Shown in pieces: positions 58,192 to 64,000 of a stretch of 64,000 nt of DNA (position 1 is the stretch's first letter; every line of letters starts with the position of its first letter). Source of the DNA: Holophagales bacterium (GTDB taxonomy: Bacteria; Acidobacteriota; Thermoanaerobaculia; UBA5066); the NCBI GenBank assembly GCA_016716705.1, contig JADJVF010000011.1:62001-126000 (forward strand), in the 5' to 3' direction. A model generated the notes under the pieces. The model did not search any database, was not told the origin of the DNA, and worked only from the letters and a program-made list of their open reading frames with translations. The translations under genes and the position numbers were made by a program.

Positions 58192-59538
58192 GCTCCTTGG
58201 AGAGCCTTCCGCCCCTCGGGCCGCCGAGGCCCGTCCCGGCGCCATACGTCGACAGGGCGGTGCTGCCGAACGGCCTGGCTGTCCAGGTCGTACCGTACGC
58301 GGGGGTCCCGCTCGTCTCCGTCCGCCTGATCACGCGCGGCGGCCTGTCGGACGACCCGGCCGGGTCTCCCGGCCTCGCGCGCCTCCTCGCCGCCAGTCTC
58401 CGCGAGGGGACGACGACGCGCACGAGCGCCGTCCTGGCCGAGCTCGCCCAGGAAGCGGGAGGCGACCTCTCGGCCGGAGCCGGCCCCGACTCCCTGTCGA
58501 TCGGGGCCTCCGGCCTCGCGGCGAGGGTCCCGCTCCTCCTCGACCTCGTCGCCGACCTGGCGATGCGCCCGGCCTTTCCCGCGGACGGGGTCGCGCGGGT
58601 CAAGGACCTCGTGCGCGAGGACCTCGAGACGAGCGAGTCGGAGCCTTCCTACCTCGCGGTCCGCGCCTTCGCCCGCGCGCTCTACGGGAGCCATCCCTAC
58701 GGGACGATCTCGCCCACCGCGGCGTCGATCGACGCCGTCACGCCGGAGATCCTCGCCGTCGAGGCCGCGCGGCGCCTCCGCCCCGAGCGATCGCTCCTCC
58801 TCGTCGCGGGCGACGTCGACCCCGCGGCCGTTCACGCCGAGGCCGCGCGCCTCTTCGGCGGCTGGAGCGGCGCGGGCGCCCCGCCCCCGGCCGTTCCCGC
58901 GCCCGTCGCACCCGCGGGGCCGCGCCGCATCCTCGTCCTCGACCGGCCCGGCTCGGTCCAGACGAACCTCCTCGTCGGCAATCTCGGCTTCCCGCGGACC
59001 GATCCCGACGCCTACCCGCTCGAGCTCGCCATGACGATCTACGGCGGCTCGTTCACGTCGCGCCTCGTCCAGAACCTGCGCGAGGAGAAGGGCTACACCT
59101 ACTCGCCCGGAGCCGGCGCGAGCTGGCTCGCCGGCTGCGGCACGGTCCGCTCCTACGCGGCGGTGCGCACGGAGGTGACGGGCGCCGCCCTGAACGAGAT
59201 CCTCTACGAGATGGAGCGGATGGCGACGACCGACGCCACGGACGAGGAGATGGAGCGCGCCTTCCGGCGCGACGCCGGCTCCCTCGCGATCTCCCTTCAG
59301 ACCGCCGCGGGCGTCGCCGACGAAGTCGTTCGCCTCTGGGTTCCTCGGCCTCCCGCCGGAAGAGATCGGGCGCGAAGTGGACGAGCTCGGCAAGGTCACG
59401 AAGGCCGACGTGCGGCTCGCCTCGCGCCGGGTCTTCGGCACGGGCACCGCCCGCATCGTCGCCGTCGGCGACGCGGCGGCGATCCGCGAGGAACTGGGAA
59501 CGTTCGGGGAGATCGAGGAGGTCCCGGCGGGGAGGTGA
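58188..59538 (+). CDS. M16 peptidase, non-catalytic partner (one frameshift)
   Basis: A protein of about 450 residues with the M16 fold. At the place of HxxEH it has GLARLLAASLREGT, so no zinc is bound. It keeps the glycine-rich substrate loop and the Arg/Tyr pair (NLREEKGYTYSPGA) that in M16 heterodimers come from the partner subunit. Removing one G near 59340 joins EVVRLW to FLGLPPEEIGREVDELGKVTKADVR, with a stop at 59538. GTG at 58188 overlaps the upstream stop as GTGA. Confidence 0.78.
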
Positions 59539-59543
59539 GACGC

Positions 59544-60454
59544 GTGCCAGACCGGGCGGGCGCAGGCAGGGGCGGGGGGGGGGGGGGGGGGGGGGGGGGC
59601 CGACGGTCGTCGTTCCCGCCTTCGGGCGGCCCGACTCGACCGGGCGGGCGCTCCGATCGCTCGTGGATGCCGGAGCCGGCCGCATCGTCCTCGTGGACGA
59701 CGAGGGACGCGGTCACGGGGACGACCTCCGGCGGGAATTCCCGGTTGTCGAGATCCTGCGGACGGAGACGCCGGTCTACTGGACGGGGGCGATCCGCCTC
59801 GGGGTCGAGCACGCCCTGGCCACCGGCGCCCGATCCGTCCTCTTCTTCAACCAGGACGTGACCGTCCCCCCGGGCTACTTCGAGCGGCTCGCCGCGACGG
59901 CGGGGCGGTTCCCGGGGTCCGTGATCGGCTCCGCCGTGGTCTACGCGCAGAGGGAAGGCGTCGTCTGGTCGGCGGGGGCCAGGATGGAGTGGTTCGGCCG
60001 GGGCTTCCGGGTCCTTCACCACGGGGACTCCGTCGAAGGGCTTCCGGGGGAGCCCTTTCCCGTGGACTGGCTGTTCGGGATGGGAACGTACGTTCCCGCA
60101 GGCGTCTTCGAGAGGATCGGACTTCCCGACGCCGATCGATTCCCGATGGCGTGGGGCGACGCGGACTTCGCGCTGCGGGCGAGGGGCGCGGGCATTCAGA
60201 TCCTCCTCGACCCGAGGTTGCGGCTCTCGCACGAGGTCGGTCGCTACGACGCCCGGGTGGCGCCCGCTCCGACCTTCGCGGAATACGTCTCGTGGCTGAA
60301 GAGCCCGGTCCACAACATCTCCCTCTCCGCACAGCGCGAGGTCTGGCGGCGGCACGGCCCGGGGGGGCTCTGGCGCGTGTCGTTCGCCCTGCGGTTCCTG
60401 TTCCTGCTCGTCAACTTCGTCCGCATCCGGTTCCTCTTCCCCTCGGCCCGATGA
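59544..60454 (+). CDS. Family 2 glycosyltransferase with poly-G tract in its 5' end
   Basis: A protein of about 285-300 residues. A GT-A core runs TVVVPAFGRPDSTGRALRSL (nucleotide-binding strand), RIVLVDDEG, FNQDVTVPPGYFERL, VDWLFGMGTYVPAGVFERIG and GWGDADFALR-type (AWGDADFALRARGA), with a C-terminal hydrophobic segment (FALRFLFLLVNFVRI). The conserved core starts right after a run of 26 G (59574-59599). The GTG at 59544 is out of frame with the core at this tract length; one more G would join them. A GTG at 59663 is in frame but would cut off the first strand. It is followed by the TonB receptor gene 34 nt on. Confidence 0.68.
59574..59599 (+). repeat. 26-G homopolymer
   Basis: An unbroken run of 26 G lies between the start codon and the core of the glycosyltransferase gene. 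It could be a phase-variation tract or an assembly artefact. Confidence 0.85.
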
Positions 60455-60488
60455 GGCCGTGAGGCCGGTGCTAGCATCGCTGCACACG

Positions 60489-62627
60489 ATGAGGCCGTTC
60501 TCCCTGCCGGCGTTGCCCGGGTCCCTGGTCATGCGCTGGCGGTCGTCGCTCCGGCGTGCCCGGTTCCCGGCCCTGGCTCTCCTTGCGGCTCTCCCGGCGT
60601 GCCGGGCGCTTGCACAGGAAGCGCCGCCTGCACCGCCCGAACCGGGCCTCGTTCGGGCCGACAGCGTCGTCGTGACCGCAACCCGAAGCGAGCGCTCCGC
60701 CGAAGACGTCCCGGTGAGCGTGACCGTCGTCCCTCGCGAGACGATCGAGAACGCGCCGTCCCGGACGCTCGACGACGCTCTCCGGAACGTCGTCGGCCTG
60801 AACCTCCCGCTCGGGAGCAGCAACACGATCCAGCCGACGACGAACCACGTCTCGATGCGCGGGCTCGGCGGCGACCGGGCCCTCGTCCTGCTGGACGGTG
60901 TGCCGCTGAACGACGCGGTCAACGGGTACGTCCAGTGGAACAAGGCGCCGCTCGGGACCGTCGAGAGGGTCGAGGTCGTCCGCGGGTCGGCCGCGAGCCT
61001 CTTCGGAAACTACGCGATGGGCGGCACGGTGAGCATCTTCTCGCGTCCGCTCGACGGGAGCCGCGTCGAGGCGGACGCGTCGTATGGCACCTTCGACACG
61101 AAGCGGCTGAACGCGTCCGTGACCGAGAGCCTCGGGGGGGGCTGGAACGCGGGCGTCTTTCTCGACATGGAGGACACCGACGGCTACACGCGGGCCATCC
61201 CCGAGGAGCGCGGGACGATCGACGTCCCGAGCTGGTCGAGGAGCGTCAACCTCCAGGTCAAGGCCGAAGCGAAGGGTTCGTCCGGGTCGCGGTTCTTCGT
61301 GAAGGGAAATCTCCTCGACCACGACCTCTCGCAGGGGACGAGGCTCGCGAAGACGCACCGCCGGATGTACGACGTCTCCGCCGGAGGGAGGTTCGGGCTG
61401 GGCGGTGCCGAGGTCTCGGCCACGGCCTTCTACCAGGACGCCACGTACGACGTGGACAACACGCAGCTCGTCCCGGGCTCGGGCCGGGACGCGGAGTACC
61501 TGGCGAACCTGGCCGAGAACCCCGGACAGGACGCCGGCGGCTCCCTGCAGTGGTCGCGGGGGGTGAACGGGATACTGACCTTCCTCGCGTTCGGTCTCGA
61601 CGCGCACCGGGCCTCTTCGAACGACAGCGTCGTCAGCTTCGACAGGTTCGGGAACCAGACGGGGACGAGGACGAACGAAGGACACCAGACCTTCGCGGGG
61701 CTCTTCGGAGAGGCGAGCTTCCTTCCCGCGTCCCGCCTGGAGGTGCTCGCGAGCGCGCGCCTCGATTCCTGGCGGAACTCGGGCGGCCGGGAGGAGACGA
61801 GCACGACGGGCCCGACGACGTACGAGGACCGGAGCACGACCCGCCTGAATCCGCGCCTCTCGATCCGGTACGAGCTCCAGGACGGCTTCGCCTTTCGCGG
61901 CTCCGTCTACCGCGGCTTTCGCGCGCCCACCCTGAAGGAGCTCTATCGCGGTGCCGTGACGAAGACGACGATCGTCCTCTCGAACCCGGCGCTCGGTCCG
62001 GAGACGCTCGTCGGCGGCGACGTGGGAGCGGACTTCACGGCGAAGGGGTTCCGGGGCGAGCTGAACCTCTTCCTGAACGAGATCGACGGCCTCATCGCCC
62101 GCGAGACGCTGGCGCTGAAGCCCGCCCTCGTCGTGCAGCCCCGCAACCTCGGCGCCGGTCGAAGCCGGGGCGTCGAGGTGATGGGGACCTTCGCGCTGGG
62201 TCGCGCCGTCTCGGCCGACGCGGGCTACGCCTTCACGGACTCCGTCATCACGGACAACCCGGCCAACCCGGGCCTCGTCGGAAACCAGATCCCCGACGTC
62301 TCCCGCCACGCGGGCTCGCTCGGCCTGACCTGGGCGCCCGGGCAGGGGCCGTCGGTCGCGTTCCGGGGCCGCGCCCTGAGCCGGCGGTACGCGGACGACT
62401 CCAACCTCCTCGCCATGGACCCGCACGTCGTCCTCGACCTCTTCGGGTCGTACCCGATCGCCAAAGCGCTGGAGGCGTTCGCCTCCGTCGAGAACCTCCT
62501 CGACCGCGAGTACGTCTCCGACGCGAACGTCGGACGCCGGCTGGGCCCGCCCCGGGCGGTCTTCGTCGGTCTCCGGCTGCGGCAGCCCCTGCATCCGGCC
62601 TCGTCCGCCAGATCGCAGGTTCCATGA
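60489..62627 (+). CDS. TonB-dependent outer-membrane receptor
   Basis: A protein of about 712 residues. Signal peptide (LALLAALPACRALAQ), then a plug domain starting DSVVVTATRSERSAEDVPVSV (TonB-box-like segment just before it), RGLGGDRALVLLDGVPLNDAV and VERVEVVRGSAASLFG, and a 22-strand barrel with SVYRGFRAPTLKELYRG, NLLDREYVSDANVGRRLGPPR near the end. It is of the vitamin B12/iron-siderophore type; the ligand is unknown. The ATG at 60489 is 11 nt behind TAGCAT (60472-60477); other in-frame starts are at 60459 and 60531. Its stop overlaps the next gene as ATGA, so receptor and binding protein are co-translated. Confidence 0.88.
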   Translation: MRPFSLPALPGSLVMRWRSSLRRARFPALALLAALPACRALAQEAPPAPPEPGLVRADSVVVTATRSERSAEDVPVSVTVVPRETIENAPSRTLDDALRNVVGLNLPLGSSNTIQPTTNHVSMRGLGGDRALVLLDGVPLNDAVNGYVQWNKAPLGTVERVEVVRGSAASLFGNYAMGGTVSIFSRPLDGSRVEADASYGTFDTKRLNASVTESLGGGWNAGVFLDMEDTDGYTRAIPEERGTIDVPSWSRSVNLQVKAEAKGSSGSRFFVKGNLLDHDLSQGTRLAKTHRRMYDVSAGGRFGLGGAEVSATAFYQDATYDVDNTQLVPGSGRDAEYLANLAENPGQDAGGSLQWSRGVNGILTFLAFGLDAHRASSNDSVVSFDRFGNQTGTRTNEGHQTFAGLFGEASFLPASRLEVLASARLDSWRNSGGREETSTTGPTTYEDRSTTRLNPRLSIRYELQDGFAFRGSVYRGFRAPTLKELYRGAVTKTTIVLSNPALGPETLVGGDVGADFTAKGFRGELNLFLNEIDGLIARETLALKPALVVQPRNLGAGRSRGVEVMGTFALGRAVSADAGYAFTDSVITDNPANPGLVGNQIPDVSRHAGSLGLTWAPGQGPSVAFRGRALSRRYADDSNLLAMDPHVVLDLFGSYPIAKALEAFASVENLLDREYVSDANVGRRLGPPRAVFVGLRLRQPLHPASSARSQVP

Positions 62628-63661
62628 GGCGGTCCTCCCGCGCGCGATCGCTGGTCTCGCTCGTGGCGCTCCTTCTGGTGGCGCGCGCCCCGGGGCGAGC
62701 CGCGTCTCCGCAGGTTTCCGCCGCGCGATCCGCCCCGGTGCGCCTCAAGGTGCTCTCTCTCCGGTTCCTCACCTTCGCGCCCTTCGCGATCGCCCGGGAC
62801 GAAGGGTATTTCCGCGCCCAGGGCCTGGACGTCGAGCTGGTTCCCCTCGTGAGCAGCGCCGACGCCACGCCGTCGCTGATCCGGGGCGATCTCGACGTCG
62901 TGGCGGGAGTGCTGAAGATCGCCGACTTCAACGCCATCGCCCGCGGCGCGACCCTGCGCTTCGTCGCCGACAAGGACCACTTCGAGCCCGGCGCCTGCGT
63001 CGGGTCCGCGTTCGTCGCACGGCCGGGGTTCCTCGACGGGAAGGGCGGGGACGGTCCGGCCCGGCTCAGGGGAGCGCGGGTCGCCACCACTCCGCTCCAC
63101 TTCATGGAATACGCCCTGGAAACGCTGCTGGGCCGGAAGGGACTGACGCTCGACGACCTGAAGCTGGCGAGGCTTCCGGGAAGCATGGTCGCCGAGGCCT
63201 TCGGGGCCGGCTCGCTCGACCTCGGGCAGCTGTCGGAGCCGGATCTGTCCCGCGTCCTCCGCTCGGGCGAGGCCGTCCTCTGGAAGGGCGTGCGCGAGGT
63301 CCTTCCCGGGGCGCAGCACTCGGTCGTCGCCTTCGGGCCGCGCCTCCTCGGAAAGGACCGCGACGTCGGCCGGCGTTTCCTGGTCGCCTACCTGCAGGGG
63401 GTCCGGCAGTACAACCTCGGCAAGACAGAGAGGAACCTCGACCTCCTGGCCGCGGAGACCGGCGTCGACCGCGAGCTCCTCAGGGCCGCGTGCTGGCCGT
63501 CGATTCGCGGGGACGGGAAGATCGACGTCGCGAGCGTGCTCGACTTCCAGAAGTGGGCCGTGCGGCGCGGCGCCCTCGACGAAGTGGTCCCTGCCGAGCG
63601 GTTCTGGGACCCGTCCTTCGCGGTCGATGCCAGCAGGATTCTCGGGCCGCCGGCCCGCTGA
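62624..63661 (+). CDS. ABC transporter substrate-binding protein (NMT1/SsuA-like)
   Basis: A 345-residue exported protein: signal peptide (LVSLVALLLVARAPG), then LKVLSLRFLTFAPFAIARDEGYFRAQGLDVELV, GDLDVVAGVLKIADFNAIARGA and FGAGSLDLGQLSEPDLSRVLRSG. The pattern matches the NMT1/SsuA/TauA family, which binds sulfonates, nitrate, or pyrimidine thiamine precursors. The ATG overlaps the receptor stop (ATGA). With the receptor and the ATPase it forms an uptake system; the permease is probably just outside the window. Confidence 0.87.
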   Translation: MRRSSRARSLVSLVALLLVARAPGRAASPQVSAARSAPVRLKVLSLRFLTFAPFAIARDEGYFRAQGLDVELVPLVSSADATPSLIRGDLDVVAGVLKIADFNAIARGATLRFVADKDHFEPGACVGSAFVARPGFLDGKGGDGPARLRGARVATTPLHFMEYALETLLGRKGLTLDDLKLARLPGSMVAEAFGAGSLDLGQLSEPDLSRVLRSGEAVLWKGVREVLPGAQHSVVAFGPRLLGKDRDVGRRFLVAYLQGVRQYNLGKTERNLDLLAAETGVDRELLRAACWPSIRGDGKIDVASVLDFQKWAVRRGALDEVVPAERFWDPSFAVDASRILGPPAR

Positions 63662-63668
63662 GCTCGCG

Positions 63669-64000
63669 ATGTCGTTCCGCTGCGAGCACCTGTCCAAGTC
63701 CTTCGCGATGCGCGACGGCTTCGTCCAGGCGCTCGACGACGTGACGTTCAGCGTGGGCGAGCGCGAGTTCGTCTCGATCGTGGGGCCGAGCGGCTGCGGG
63801 AAGACGACCCTCCTGAAGCTGATCGCCGGGCTCCTCCGCCCCAGTGCCGGGTCGGTCGTCCCGAGCGCGGCCCCCGACGACGGACGGCCCGCCAGCGCGC
63901 TCGTCTTCCAGGAGCACGGGCTCTTCCCCTGGATGACCGTCCTCGAGAACGTCGCCTTCGGCCTCGAGACCCGCGGCGTGGGGCGGAGCGAACGGCACGA
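63669..64000 (+). CDS. ABC transporter ATP-binding protein (SsuB/TauB-like), cut by window end
   Basis: The first 110 residues of an ABC ATPase. Walker A is GPSGCGKTTLLKLIAGLLRP; the Q-loop region is VFQEHGLFPWMTVLENVAFGLE, typical of NitT/SsuB/TauB ATPases. The signature motif and Walker B lie past the window end. The ATG at 63669 is 7 nt after the binding-protein stop, so it is in the same operon. Confidence 0.88.
   Translation, partial: MSFRCEHLSKSFAMRDGFVQALDDVTFSVGEREFVSIVGPSGCGKTTLLKLIAGLLRPSAGSVVPSAAPDDGRPASALVFQEHGLFPWMTVLENVAFGLETRGVGRSERH

Noticed and set aside
1..64000. tRNA, rRNA or CRISPR array
   Set aside because: No cloverleaf-like or regularly spaced repeat was seen by eye; a covariance search was not possible here.

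Overview
The window is a 64-kb piece of a very GC-rich, gene-dense bacterial chromosome. It encodes a diderm cell: a TonB-dependent receptor, a beta-barrel protein, several lipoproteins and an EnvC-like division factor. The GWxTD/VWFA-type secreted protein, DUF1844, DUF4388 proteins and the overall gene mix suggest Acidobacteriota, perhaps Thermoanaerobaculia. That placement is inference; there is no rRNA or marker set here. I see no rRNA, tRNA, CRISPR array, prophage or intact insertion sequence.

Layout. 1-6.3 kb: MFS exporter, proline iminopeptidase, a lipoprotein glutamate-racemase homologue, a secreted three-part hydrolase and an outer-membrane barrel. 6.3-12.2 kb: a Kef-type K+/H+ antiporter, then a large membrane protein (GT-C-like) with a decayed copy beside it, then YbaK. 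12.4-16.5 kb: tandem cyclic-nucleotide-domain protein, a small Cys-rich protein, a diguanylate cyclase, a degenerate GGDEF protein and Maf. 16.5-21.7 kb: VWFA/GWxTD protein, cysteine desulfurase, zinc-ribbon/FHA protein. 21.7-27.2 kb (minus strand): threonine genes lysC-thrB-thrC, headed by a RAYT-like protein that has lost its catalytic residues, preceded by a glycerophosphodiester phosphodiesterase. 27.3-33.5 kb: an alpha/beta-hydrolase-CHAT fusion, a GNAT enzyme, YceH, a methyltransferase and a histidine phosphatase. 33.5-41.1 kb: TPR protein, then an envelope cluster (alkaline-phosphatase-superfamily protein, EnvC-like, S41-like, YibQ-like deacetylase) and a TerB-like protein. 41.3-49.2 kb: M14 peptidase, DDAH-like hydrolase, MazG, DUF1844, TPR/zinc-ribbon membrane protein and DUF4388 protein. 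49.2-55.7 kb: DnaK, HspR-like repressor, sigma-70-family factor, DnaC-like ATPase, SpoIID/SPOR lipoprotein. 55.7-64 kb: acyl-CoA dehydrogenase, an M16 peptidase pair, a glycosyltransferase with a 26-G tract, then a TonB receptor, substrate-binding protein and ABC ATPase (cut by the window end).

How genes connect. Many neighbours are translationally coupled by ATGA, GTGA or CTGA overlaps. Many starts lie only 6-11 nt behind a TANNNT hexamer, which suggests leaderless or very short-leader transcripts. At least ten conserved genes are interrupted by single-base indels, mostly in short homopolymers, and adding or removing one base restores each family. I read these as probable sequencing or assembly errors and annotate the genes as whole CDS.

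The most unusual items are the catalytically dead RAYT-like gene fused into the threonine operon together with two inverted copies of a 27-bp sequence elsewhere in the window, the hydrolase-CHAT fusion, the S41 homologue lacking its Ser-Lys dyad, the lipoprotein racemase, and the poly-G tract at the front of a glycosyltransferase.
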